The position numbers and the translations under genes were made by a program. Below are positions 8,606 through 17,629 of a DNA stretch of 64,000 nucleotides, in pieces. How positions within the stretch are numbered: position 1 is the stretch's first letter; every line of letters starts with the position of its first letter. A model generated the notes under the pieces. That model saw nothing but the letters and a program-made list of their open reading frames with translations. It ran no database searches and was not told the DNA's origin. This DNA is from Flavobacteriales bacterium (lineage in GTDB: Bacteria > Bacteroidota > Bacteroidia > Flavobacteriales_D > Sanyastnellaceae), in NCBI GenBank assembly GCA_015665315.1, contig JADFAK010000005.1, forward strand, positions 1 to 64,000. Direction: 5' to 3'.

Positions 8606-11600
8606 TTATAGATCGAGGTAGGGCTTTTCATATACCATAAGTAGGTTCTTAACTGATTTTCGCCATTTCTGGGGAGTGAACTTGCCGTGTATAATACACC
8701 CTATGAGGTAGAATTTGGGCAAGATTTGGGAGGGTAACCGAAAGCTTTGTACGATGTTCTCTGCGTCATCAAACTTGGAGTTTTTAACGGCAACAACAAA
8801 TTCTGCAATCTTGTTTCGATCTAAATCATAAGGATTATAAATCTCAGTCAATTTGTTGATCAATGAAGAATAGTCCATCTCTTCCTTGGCCTTTAATGCG
8901 ATGGCCATGAAAATGGATTGATGATCAATGCCTTCCAGCGCAGACATACTCAGCGCTTCGTCAATGACTTTCTGACTGACATTCTTAGACCCAGCTACGA
9001 ACCAATTTAACTTTTTCACATCCTCCAAAGTCAGGCGAATTGTCGACAAAGCCTGGTCATATGCACCATGATGGATTTCAAATAATGCCTTGTCGTAAGG
9101 GCTCATATTACCGGAGTCTATTCCTCCTTCTATATTTCTAACAAATTGAATGACGGGCTGTTTTTTTAGAAAGGCTTCAGTCATTGGCGAAGAGAATCCG
9201 CACATTCTCTGTGTTCCTTCAATGAGCACAGAATTAGCTATGGCCAACGAAGGAAGTTCATCAATAATAACTGAATAGCAGTCATAGGCATCGGCCCAAT
9301 TACTTTCTGTGACATACGTATGTGCGACTGCGTAATTCAACCATGGATTGTTTGGCCATTTTTGCTTACCTAAGAGGAAGTTTCGGTCTTGAATTGTGCC
9401 ATCTTCTTGGCACCGAACTTTCAAATAGTATAGGTTTCCATCGTTGGGATTCTGCGCTGATTTTTTTTCAATTGTACTGCATAGAGCCGATTTTTGCTTG
9501 TCGTTACCGAAGTCCATTACCGCGCGACATGAGAATACGTCATCCGGAAATAGTTCAAGTCTGCGATCCAAAAATTCAAGAGTACTGTCCAAATTGGAAG
9601 CAAGGGTTATCCAATCCAAAAGATTGGGATTCGAAGTGCTTGACCAGATTGCCTGAACAATTGAAGTTTCTTTCAGTTGTTGAGGATCCCGGATCCATTC
9701 TTGGGTCATGTGTACTGGATAGTTACTAAGACCGACGAGGGCTCTTCTGGTAGTGCTACTTTTCTTTCTCAATTGTATTGTGCTTGGGGCCTCTTTGAAA
9801 ATGAAATCGGCAGAAGAGGAAAACCATCTTTCAGAGCCACGATAAACTTCATTCGAAGGCCCATCGAAACCATATGATACGGTATGCTCAAGAAAGCTAC
9901 TAGCTCCCCCAATGTTGTAGACCAAATGCTTTGTGCGTTTCAGTGTTTTTGGAAAGAACATTTCAACGGTGTCTTTACCGATCGTTGAGCAAATTTCAAA
10001 TTCATCATCGAAATTCACTTCAAGCTGGTGATGCGTATGGGGGAGAACAGCTATGGGCGTGCCATTTATATTCACCTCCACTTGTCGGTCCAAACCATTG
10101 TATACCCACAACGATGAAGATTGAGACATACTGCCTACAAATACAGCCATGCCAATTAGCGATGCCGCCACACCTAATTTCGCTAGTGTTGGAAAGATTC
10201 CATCTCCTACTTGAAATCTATCCCAAAGACCTAATTTCAACGTCAATTTTCGCTCTTGTCCAGGCAAAAGCAATTTAAATTCTTCGGGGATAGTGATTGG
10301 ATCAGAAGAGAAACTAAGATTCAGTTTTTCACTTAAATAGGCCTTCTTGATCTCGTCTTCAAGTTCTAGAAGATGTGCCAAAGAGCCATTCCTTAGCTCG
10401 TACAAGGCGAAACGTGCTTGGCTAACCCATGTATCAAGATTGTTATACCAGCGCTCGAAATTCTCCATTTTTGGGGACCCCAGAACATAATCTTCCATCA
10501 AGCCAGCATATCCTTTTTCTCCTAGTTTTGACATCAAAGTACTGCCGATCTGAATTGTGGTTCTCTGCGCGTAAATAGATTCCAAGACGCTTTCCAATAG
10601 GTAGGCATCTTCTATGATTGAATCCCATTCAGAATCCGAAACTCTGCCGTCGGCAACTGAAATTTGGATTGTGTTTTCAAGTTTGCCACGGGCATCAACT
10701 AGATCAGCAATTCGATGCTCGGCATAGTGAATGAGCCGGCAGAGATCTTTCAAGTATTGAGCCTTGTCCGCATTGAGTTGTAAGCAGGTTTCATAATTTA
10801 CTTTCCGAATTTTTCTTCCCTCATCAATAAGTAGCTTTCGAAGTTCTAATTCTTCCTGGTTTAAAGCCAACAAGAATGCTGGTATTTCACGTCGCTTTAT
10901 TTCATTACCCCTGTGCATTACCACCCTTTTTTCGGCCGTGAGGGTCTCATTTTGGAACATTTTGAGAGCACTGATTTCCTCAATGATTTCATTCTGTTGT
11001 TCAATTAGGTCTGATAAGTTGGCAGGATAAAGTGTTTCATATTCCTTCTTTAGATCTAATCCAATTTGAATATCGAAAATCTCGTCGACGAGTTTGAAAT
11101 CTTGGAAAATAAACCTGCTATAATAGAATCCTCTATATTTTGGATGCAGCGGGGCCCAATCGAACAGTCTTTCTTCAAAACCAGATTGACCGTCCTCATT
11201 GCTAAGAAGTTGAGTCTCAACCTTAGCTGTTGCGATGAGCTCTTTGGTAAGGGCCTCCCTCTTTTCAATGCTATTCGAGAACAGAATCTCGGAAGATTCT
11301 GGATTTATATCTGCCTTAATATAAGTAGCCTTTGCGTTCTCCTCTCGATCTTTATCGTTTGGGTGAGTCGACCACATTTGAGGTGGGTTGGCGACACCTC
11401 TACTAAAAATACGTTTAGAAGCATTGAGCTCGTTCATATCGGGTGAGCTGCCATATGAGGGATCGTCTTTTATCCATCTCATTTTTTCGATATAGGCCGA
11501 TTGAAGAGTGAATAAATCTCGCACTGCCATCTTTTCGCCAAGTCTGAAATTTACTTCCGCGAGAGCCGCATCGTATGCTTCGTCGGCAGCACGTAATTTT

Positions 11601-12442
11601 GATAGTCCATTGATCAAGGCGTCACTTCCGGTAAGTGAAACAGCGACCAAGTCTGCTTGAAATTCCATTTCCCGTGAAACTGCCTTTTCAAGAACAGAAA
11701 TTGAATTGAATAGCACTTCGACCAATGAGCGAATAGCCCAAACAAGTATGGAAAGAATCCAGCCAATCCATGCAACCCGGAGATCAACTCTAGATAATCC
11801 ACTTAAGAAATTATCAAAAGCATCGCGTTTGTTCACTACCCTGAATGCTATCTTTTGGGCCATGTAAACATATCGTCCCAGCAGCATTGATTTTTGAGCG
11901 AAATGGCCGAATTCATGGGCCAGGACCGCCTTGAATTCTCCTACGTTTAATACATTAACCAATCCAAGACCAATCTCAAGATTTTTCTTGGTTGGATAGA
12001 TGAGGTTAATCAAAGAGAGCTCATAGAAAACACAAGCATTCACTTTGTCAGACAAGAATACCCTATGTGGTCGAGGCGCTTTGGCCTCATCGGCCAACTT
12101 GTACAAAAATTCGAATAGCACTGGCTCATCCTCTGGTTTTAACTCATGACCTTCAGGATGTTTATGTTTCTTGAAAATGAAAAGCGACTTAAGCATGAAG
12201 AAACACAGAAAAGTCATGAAGACGCCCACGATGATTGCCCGAAAGGAATTGTCGATTCCTACCGAAACAGCATTGAACAATCTGAAAGCCAATCGGCCAA
12301 ACCAAATCATCAATGTGAAATAGACAACAATAAATGCGAGCAGGCCAAGAAACGCATAGGTTACTTTCCGCTTATAGTTTTTCGAAGGAGCAGTCAAAGT
12401 CTCAGGCACATTGGCTGGAGCCGCGGTGTACAATTCGGACAT
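8606..12442 (-). CDS. Very large M48-type membrane metallopeptidase
   Basis: 1278 residues, several times the usual length of M48 peptidases. The N-terminus has two membrane segments (about 28-50 and 65-90). The zinc motif HEFGH is at 176-180, and a downstream SREMEFQAD segment supplies the third ligand glutamate, as in HtpX/Ste24 proteins; further hydrophobic segments lie between. A long, mostly helical middle part follows, then another membrane segment near 775 (LGVAASLIGMAVFVG). The last ~480 residues look like a soluble domain with TPR-like helices, where a WNWL-type or sensor role could be imagined but nothing is recognised. Probably involved in membrane-protein quality control. The start ATG at 12442 gives a short cytoplasmic N-terminus. 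Confidence 0.78.
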   Translation of the reverse strand: MSELYTAAPANVPETLTAPSKNYKRKVTYAFLGLLAFIVVYFTLMIWFGRLAFRLFNAVSVGIDNSFRAIIVGVFMTFLCFFMLKSLFIFKKHKHPEGHELKPEDEPVLFEFLYKLADEAKAPRPHRVFLSDKVNACVFYELSLINLIYPTKKNLEIGLGLVNVLNVGEFKAVLAHEFGHFAQKSMLLGRYVYMAQKIAFRVVNKRDAFDNFLSGLSRVDLRVAWIGWILSILVWAIRSLVEVLFNSISVLEKAVSREMEFQADLVAVSLTGSDALINGLSKLRAADEAYDAALAEVNFRLGEKMAVRDLFTLQSAYIEKMRWIKDDPSYGSSPDMNELNASKRIFSRGVANPPQMWSTHPNDKDREENAKATYIKADINPESSEILFSNSIEKREALTKELIATAKVETQLLSNEDGQSGFEERLFDWAPLHPKYRGFYYSRFIFQDFKLVDEIFDIQIGLDLKKEYETLYPANLSDLIEQQNEIIEEISALKMFQNETLTAEKRVVMHRGNEIKRREIPAFLLALNQEELELRKLLIDEGRKIRKVNYETCLQLNADKAQYLKDLCRLIHYAEHRIADLVDARGKLENTIQISVADGRVSDSEWDSIIEDAYLLESVLESIYAQRTTIQIGSTLMSKLGEKGYAGLMEDYVLGSPKMENFERWYNNLDTWVSQARFALYELRNGSLAHLLELEDEIKKAYLSEKLNLSFSSDPITIPEEFKLLLPGQERKLTLKLGLWDRFQVGDGIFPTLAKLGVAASLIGMAVFVGSMSQSSSLWVYNGLDRQVEVNINGTPIAVLPHTHHQLEVNFDDEFEICSTIGKDTVEMFFPKTLKRTKHLVYNIGGASSFLEHTVSYGFDGPSNEVYRGSERWFSSSADFIFKEAPSTIQLRKKSSTTRRALVGLSNYPVHMTQEWIRDPQQLKETSIVQAIWSSTSNPNLLDWITLASNLDSTLEFLDRRLELFPDDVFSCRAVMDFGNDKQKSALCSTIEKKSAQNPNDGNLYYLKVRCQEDGTIQDRNFLLGKQKWPNNPWLNYAVAHTYVTESNWADAYDCYSVIIDELPSLAIANSVLIEGTQRMCGFSSPMTEAFLKKQPVIQFVRNIEGGIDSGNMSPYDKALFEIHHGAYDQALSTIRLTLEDVKKLNWFVAGSKNVSQKVIDEALSMSALEGIDHQSIFMAIALKAKEEMDYSSLINKLTEIYNPYDLDRNKIAEFVVAVKNSKFDDAENIVQSFRLPSQILPKFYLIGCIIHGKFTPQKWRKSVKNLLMVYEKPYLDL

Positions 12443-12633
12443 TCTAGTTTAATTTTGGTAAAGGCAATCTATTGAAATAAGTCGGATCCAACAATTATTT
12501 GTATATGCCATTCCAACTGGTCGCTTATTGCTTATACGTCAACATTTAGTATTTAGCAATATGCAGTCTGGCTGAACTGTTTACTGCAATATAAATGTCA
12601 CACTTAACTTTGGCTGATTCGCTTAGAATGTAA
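12443..12633. other. Upstream region of the M48 peptidase gene
   Basis: AT-rich spacer holding the presumed promoter of the leftward peptidase gene. No ORF, hairpin with T-run or repeat was recognised. Confidence 0.4.
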
Positions 12634-12846
12634 CTACCCATTCAAGCCTAGTTCTTTGCGAACTTCTTGGCGAATCTCCTCAGCGGATGATTTCGTGAAT
12701 CCACTTTCTTCTGCTTTTTGTAGTCTAGCTCGAATATTTTGAAATTTCTCTTGTGTTACACGCTTTTTCCGAATCATATCATTGTCGACCTTACTCTTAG
12801 AATTGTGCTCTTCGTTTGCAACCTGAGTGCTTATCCATTGATTCTT
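12634..12846 (-). pseudogene. Relic of a ParD-like antitoxin
   Basis: Open frame without its own start in the expected place. It reads QWISTQVANEEHN, then SKVDNDMIRKKR, a helical middle and a tail rich in Glu, Lys and Arg ending at TAG 12634. Spacing and composition resemble the C-terminal two thirds of ParD/RHH-type antitoxins, which have a WI..QV.....S.SEV....LR pattern. An in-frame TGA (12847-12849) removes the N-terminus. A 47-residue product could still start at the ATG at 12777. No toxin gene is adjacent. Assignment is by pattern only. Confidence 0.4.
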
Positions 12847-12898
12847 TCAAGATATAAATAATTTGCTCGGTCTCGGCATCGCTATGAATAATTACTGT
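12797..12898 (-). pseudogene. N-terminal fragment of a second small antitoxin-like gene
   Basis: In another frame, starting directly after a TGA, the minus strand reads TVIIHSDAETEQIIYILKES and then loses the pattern. This resembles the first beta-strand and helix of the short antitoxin-like proteins common in Bacteroidota (DUF2683-like, M-x-T-V/L-I-I-H/N-x-D). No start codon and no C-terminus remain. It overlaps the ParD-like relic, so the locus appears to be a decayed mixture of two modules or one frameshifted gene. Confidence 0.3.
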
Positions 12899-12903
12899 TC
12901 AAA

Positions 12904-15900
12904 TCACTCCTTCACCATCTTCACGCGATAAACGCTATCCATCGCGTCCACCATGCGAAGGATATAGATTCCTGAGCTAAATGCGGTTAAGTCCAATTCA
13001 AACTGACCAGCGTTTTGGGCTATGCGGCCTGTTTTTACGATTTCACCGGTATTTGTGTACACCTGGTAGTGAAATTCAGCCGCAGATGGTAGGGCCACGG
13101 TCATAATACCCGCCGAAGGCACTGGAAAAACCGTGACACGCTGATGAGGGTTTTCTTGCACGGATGGATTCACCTCGTTACATCCAACAAACGAAAATTC
13201 GGCTGCTGAGGCCCATGCATTGCCGTTTACTTCCGACAAAGCGACTAGTCGGAAATAATCTCCCTGTGCCGGGGTGTCAAATTCGATGATTTGAGGAGCC
13301 GACGTATTTTCAAATTCCCCTACATAAACTGGCGTTCCCCAGTTGTTTACATCGTTGCTCACGTACAATTCAAAATCTTTGATTCGGCCGTTTTGTCCGT
13401 CTTGTCGGGTGAGGTAGGTAAAGCTAAAAAGGGTGTAGGCTTCGCCCAAATGTGTCTGTATTTCGTGAGGATAAGGATCTGATCCAGAGCTCCAAGCTGT
13501 GTGCCAGATCGTGGATGGATCGTTGTCGAAGGCCATGACGGCCAAACCAGGATCACCTGTTTCTTCGCTGTCGACGTAGACCAAATCCCAGATATCTGTA
13601 GGCACGTTTGCTGGATTGCCGCAGTCATCAATGGCCGGACAAGTCGTTGTTGTCACCATGTTGACCATGGTTTTATTGTACTCGATTCCGTCTTTGGTAA
13701 CCGTGAAATCAACCGTGTATGAGCCCGGTGCACCGAGTACGACCTGAGGATTGCGGATATTGGCATTGCTGATGTATAGCGGTTCGGGCGTGATTTCCCA
13801 GTGCCAACTGGCATTGTCGTGATTCATGATGGAGTGATCGTCGAAGAATAAGGTGTCAGTCATGCAGTTGTAAAAAGACTTTTCGACCCATGGATTAATA
13901 ATAGGCTCGAAGCTCGTTTCTTCCATGGGAGATTCCCAAATACCGCCGTAACCTGCCACACGCAATTTGCTGTCGCGGTAAAAGGGAAGAGCTAGATTGA
14001 CTCCCATGCCCGCTGGATAATTGGTGTTGAACAATTGCCACTCGCTGTCTTGAGCGTTGCGCATATATACTTTGGCGGCCTGTCCGTTGCGGGCTGTGGT
14101 GAATAGGTAGACCAATTCTTCCCCTTCTGTAGTCGGTTGAATGACAATATTCTTGGTGTATTCGTTCAATCCGCCTGTCCAGTCTTCCCAAGTCACTCCG
14201 CCATCTGAAGAGCGAAATACCTCACCGATATCGGCAGACCAGGTGCCGTTTTGCAGACAAGCATAGATAACATCTTCGTCGTAAGGAGAAATGGCGAAGA
14301 AGAGTTTTCCATTCCAGTAGCTGCTGCCGTACGGAGACTGTGTTAAGCTAGGCAGGGTAGTCCATGTTGATCCGCCATCCGATGACTTTTGTAGGCCAGA
14401 TCCAACGATATCTGCATAGATCACATTTGGATTGCTGTAGCTTCTTTGAATATACCGCACAGCTTGACCGAAGTCATATAAGAGATCCCAGGTCACGCCC
14501 ATGTCAAGACTTTCCCAGAATCCGTTTCCGGCACCTACGTGGATAAGTCCGTAATAATTGGGGTGAATGAGTACATTGCTTCTTCGTCCGCCATACTCCT
14601 CCATATTCGGGTACTTGCTAAAAATGAAGCGACCTTCTGGTTCGCCCTCGGCGGTAGAGGGGAGAATCCAACCATTCCCAAGATCATTAAAAGCTACGTG
14701 CCGACTTTTCCCCTGAAGCACCCAACCTGTAGGGGACTCGGCGCCACCCATGCGAAGGGCTTTTGGTTGATAGAAATCGGCGATGGCCGTGTTTCCGTTG
14801 TGGTACCTACCCCCCACCACAATGTCTTCGTTCCAACCTTGATCGAATCCCCACATGTCGGAGCCTACGAGTCCGTTGTTGCGAGCGAAGTAGTTGGAAA
14901 TATTGCTGTACATATCGGTCGAGTAAGTGAAACCGCCATCTGTTCCCACCCACATGTTTCCGCTAGGAAGAATTTTCATGCTCTGGATATCAGGATGAAT
15001 GGCATAGCTTCCTGTGTATCCTCCCACTGCGGTGAAGCTGTTACCACCGTTCACTGTCTTGTATAAGGTTGTTGTGCCCACGAAGAATACGTCGGCATTG
15101 TTCGGGTCGATCTCTATGGCCAGGTCGTAATAGCCTTGTCCGTTATTCAAAGGCAATTGCGTTGTTTGACCAGTGGCTAGCAGTTCCCATGCGTCTGCGG
15201 CGAGATCGGCTTTGTAGAGAAGAGGCGTGTAGTCGGCACTAAGCAGAATTGCGAGCATTGAATTAGGGTCATCGGGAGTAACCGCTAGCAGACCGCCACT
15301 GTCGTTGGTAATGCCAGTCGGAAAACTCACCATCGAATTGAAAGAGCTACCTCCGTCAAGCGAGATGGCCGTTGTGAAATTACCTCCAGAAGTGGATAGT
15401 GCATAGATAACCTGACTGTCATCGGCCTTGATCACCACGTCGTAGCTACTCAGATTCCACACTTCGTCCCATGTAGCGCCACTATCGGTCGAACGATGGA
15501 TACCATCTCCTGAGGCCGCGAAAAGCACGTTCGTATTGTTGCTGTCGATGATCAAGCGGCTCGCGCCAAATGTATCGTTGGCATCCAGCATTGGCAGCCA
15601 TGTGTTGCCACCGTCAATGGTTTTGTGAATTTGATTGCCTGCCGCTGCATATACCGTATTGGCATCTGTAGGATCAATGGCAATCGCTGTCACTCCGCCG
15701 CCAAAATAGTAGTTAGGTGCCGAGAGTTGCCAGGTCATCCCCTGATCGCTTGTCTTGTTGACAAAGCCCGTCTCCGTTCCACAAAATAGAATGTCGTTGT
15801 TGGAGGCGGCTACATCGAAACTATAGATATTGGCTTGCCATGGACAGGGATCAGGAGCATCGGGATCGCCCGCTTCGTTGAGCCAGAAAGTCTCTTTTGG

Positions 15901-16320
15901 GCCTAGGAATGACCAGTTTGAGGCCATGCGATTACCCTCTTGTGCCATACCAGCTTCTTGTTGAATTCGCAGCAAATTGCTCGCGTATTCTTCTAAATCA
16001 GGCAAAACGATTGTGCCATCGGGCAAGGCAAAAGGTTCTATGGCTCGTCTCCACAATTTGAAATACCTGTTCACAGCACTCAGCGAAGGGTTGTCGATTT
16101 TATCTTGAGATCTGTATGCCGACACCACATCATTGTAGTTGGCGGGAAATTGGTAGAGCATTAATGCCCATTCGGGATAATCGGCGTGATATGCTGGTTT
16201 ATCGTTGATGTTTAATCCTGGAAGTTGGTCATAAGGAGTGTCCAGCATTTGCGCGCTAGCGCTGATCATGCTGAAAATAACGAGCAAACAGAAGAGTGAA
16301 AGGGGAAGCAGATTTTTCAT
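12904..16320 (-). CDS. Large T9SS-secreted beta-propeller protein (sortilin/YTN-like)
   Basis: 1138 residues with a signal peptide (MKNLLPLSLFCLLVIFSMISASAQ). From about 150 to 800 there are many Asp-box/BNR-type repeats of the form S.DGG.TW (for example TSDQGMTWQLS, SSDGGVTWEDW), as in sortilin/VPS10 and YTN-type beta-propellers. A PKD-like segment follows (about 830-900), then a discoidin (F5/8 type C)-like domain (about 915-1040, with DNDPSTIWHTAWS) and a C-terminal T9SS type A domain (about 1060-1138, VFPVPSAGIMTVALP to the end). It should be exported through the outer membrane and perhaps anchored to the surface; the discoidin part suggests glycan binding. The antitoxin relics lie directly after its stop. 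Confidence 0.85.
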   Translation of the reverse strand: MKNLLPLSLFCLLVIFSMISASAQMLDTPYDQLPGLNINDKPAYHADYPEWALMLYQFPANYNDVVSAYRSQDKIDNPSLSAVNRYFKLWRRAIEPFALPDGTIVLPDLEEYASNLLRIQQEAGMAQEGNRMASNWSFLGPKETFWLNEAGDPDAPDPCPWQANIYSFDVAASNNDILFCGTETGFVNKTSDQGMTWQLSAPNYYFGGGVTAIAIDPTDANTVYAAAGNQIHKTIDGGNTWLPMLDANDTFGASRLIIDSNNTNVLFAASGDGIHRSTDSGATWDEVWNLSSYDVVIKADDSQVIYALSTSGGNFTTAISLDGGSSFNSMVSFPTGITNDSGGLLAVTPDDPNSMLAILLSADYTPLLYKADLAADAWELLATGQTTQLPLNNGQGYYDLAIEIDPNNADVFFVGTTTLYKTVNGGNSFTAVGGYTGSYAIHPDIQSMKILPSGNMWVGTDGGFTYSTDMYSNISNYFARNNGLVGSDMWGFDQGWNEDIVVGGRYHNGNTAIADFYQPKALRMGGAESPTGWVLQGKSRHVAFNDLGNGWILPSTAEGEPEGRFIFSKYPNMEEYGGRRSNVLIHPNYYGLIHVGAGNGFWESLDMGVTWDLLYDFGQAVRYIQRSYSNPNVIYADIVGSGLQKSSDGGSTWTTLPSLTQSPYGSSYWNGKLFFAISPYDEDVIYACLQNGTWSADIGEVFRSSDGGVTWEDWTGGLNEYTKNIVIQPTTEGEELVYLFTTARNGQAAKVYMRNAQDSEWQLFNTNYPAGMGVNLALPFYRDSKLRVAGYGGIWESPMEETSFEPIINPWVEKSFYNCMTDTLFFDDHSIMNHDNASWHWEITPEPLYISNANIRNPQVVLGAPGSYTVDFTVTKDGIEYNKTMVNMVTTTTCPAIDDCGNPANVPTDIWDLVYVDSEETGDPGLAVMAFDNDPSTIWHTAWSSGSDPYPHEIQTHLGEAYTLFSFTYLTRQDGQNGRIKDFELYVSNDVNNWGTPVYVGEFENTSAPQIIEFDTPAQGDYFRLVALSEVNGNAWASAAEFSFVGCNEVNPSVQENPHQRVTVFPVPSAGIMTVALPSAAEFHYQVYTNTGEIVKTGRIAQNAGQFELDLTAFSSGIYILRMVDAMDSVYRVKMVKE

Positions 16321-16425
16321 GGATTAAATGTAAAGAAAAGAGTGGGGAATTGATGCTAAGCGAGAAGAATTGGTAAGATTTTAAGTCTGCAGTCAGCAGT
16401 AAATTTTAGAAAAAATATGTTAAAC

Positions 16426-16457
16426 TTGCATTTGCGATAGTAATACTATTATCTTTG
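16426..16457 (+). promoter_or_regulatory. Promoter with palindromic operator for the TetR gene
   Basis: TATCTTTG (16450-16457) matches the Bacteroidota -7 element TAnnTTTG, and TTG (16426-16428) lies 21 bp upstream as the -33 element. In the spacer, ATAGTAATACTAT (16437-16449) is a perfect inverted repeat with a 3-base centre. Its position suits autorepression by the TetR protein encoded 26 bp downstream; this is inferred from position only. Confidence 0.6.
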
Positions 16458-16482
16458 CAGCTGATACTTTAAAACGATCCAA

Positions 16483-17169
16483 GTGATTCCTGTTCAATTT
16501 TCATTAAACGAAAAGCTTTATTTGAAAGATCCCTTATCCAGTGAACTGGGAAAGAAGATTTTGAGTGGGAGCATTACGCTTATTGACAAATTGGGCTTTG
16601 AGGGGTTTACGTTTAAAAAACTGGCCACCGCAGTGGGAACTACAGAGGCTTCCGTGTATCGCTATTTTGAGAGCAAGCACAAGGTATTGTTGTATCTCAG
16701 CGCTTGGTATTGGAATTGGATGGAGTATCGCTTGTTGTTCCGACTGGCCAATATTGAGTCGGCCGAACAGCGCTTAAGCATTGCCATTGCAGTACTCACA
16801 GAAGTAATTGAGGAAGACAGCAGTTTTTCTTTTATCAACGAAGTGAAACTGAACAGAATAATTATCGGCGAATCATCGAAATGCTACCTTACAAAGGAAG
16901 TTGATTCCGAGAATAGGGCAGGCGTGTTTTTGGCTTACAAGCGATTGGTACAGGTGGTTTGCGATATCATACTTGAAATAGATGCCGAATATCGTTTTCC
17001 ACACATGTTGGTTTCAACTATGATTGAGGGAGCGCATCTACAAAGATATTTTGCGGATCATTTACCAAAGCTCACAGATGTAATTATAGGGAGCGATTCA
17101 GTGACCACCTTTTACCAGGAAATGATGTTGTCTACTATTTCACAAAACAGCAAAACGGACAGATCATGA
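16483..17169 (+). CDS. TetR/AcrR family transcriptional regulator
   Basis: 228 residues starting with GTG. The N-terminal DNA-binding domain is typical of TetR proteins: helix LIDKLGFEGFTFKKLATAVGTTEASVYRYFESKHKVL (about 32-70) contains the helix-turn-helix and the YRYF.SK signature. The C-terminal ~150 residues are helical and should form the ligand/dimer domain; the ligand is not known. A near-consensus promoter with a palindrome lies directly upstream. The next small membrane-protein gene overlaps its stop by 4 bp (ATGA), and SulP and carbonic anhydrase genes follow, so it may control that unit. Confidence 0.85.
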   Translation: MIPVQFSLNEKLYLKDPLSSELGKKILSGSITLIDKLGFEGFTFKKLATAVGTTEASVYRYFESKHKVLLYLSAWYWNWMEYRLLFRLANIESAEQRLSIAIAVLTEVIEEDSSFSFINEVKLNRIIIGESSKCYLTKEVDSENRAGVFLAYKRLVQVVCDIILEIDAEYRFPHMLVSTMIEGAHLQRYFADHLPKLTDVIIGSDSVTTFYQEMMLSTISQNSKTDRS

Positions 17170-17528
17170 GGATTTACCACCAGATGGCTCACAAAGGCTA
17201 CGCGCGTAAAATAAATATGAGCAGGGGAAACTTGGTAATAGTCCTTTTCGCGTCACTTATGCTCGGCTTTTTTCTTTCGACGTGTACAATTCCGTATTTG
17301 ATTTCTGCCGACAACTCTATTTCTTTGGTGCTTGAATTGGAGGATAAAGGTGATGGGGAGGAAAATGATAGCGAGGAAATCTTCATAGCAGACAAAGCTG
17401 CAGGTTTAGGGTTGAAAATGGTGTCGGCCCGACTCCATGACTACTCTGGATTGATGGTAAAGCATCAGCTGCCACTTCCCTCGATTCCGTACCTTGAGAC
17501 GATTTGTCCGCCTCCGGACTGGGTCTGA
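17166..17528 (+). CDS. Small membrane-anchored protein upstream of SulP
   Basis: 120 residues from the ATG overlapping the TetR stop, or 103 from the internal ATG at 17217, which starts a better membrane anchor (MSRGNLVIVLFASLMLGFFLSTC). The rest is acidic in the middle (EDKGDGEENDSEE) and ends in a proline-rich PPPDWV tail. No known domain. Its position directly before a SulP/carbonic anhydrase pair suggests a link with anion transport, but this is context only. The sequence around the second start carries TACGCGCGTAAAAT, also found before the asparaginase-type gene at 24.8 kb. Confidence 0.6.
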   Translation: MRIYHQMAHKGYARKINMSRGNLVIVLFASLMLGFFLSTCTIPYLISADNSISLVLELEDKGDGEENDSEEIFIADKAAGLGLKMVSARLHDYSGLMVKHQLPLPSIPYLETICPPPDWV

Positions 17529-17629
17529 ACTATTCTTACTTGCACTGGTTTTATACCTCAAGTACCGAATCACGCCTACGAGCTGATTCATTCTGTTAGC
17601 CATATTCGATTATTTCAACGTTTTTTTCC

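Noticed and set aside
14539-15066. 175-codon open frame on the plus strand
   Set aside because: Antisense to the repeat region of the large beta-propeller gene; composition is that of a mirror frame of Asp-box repeats.
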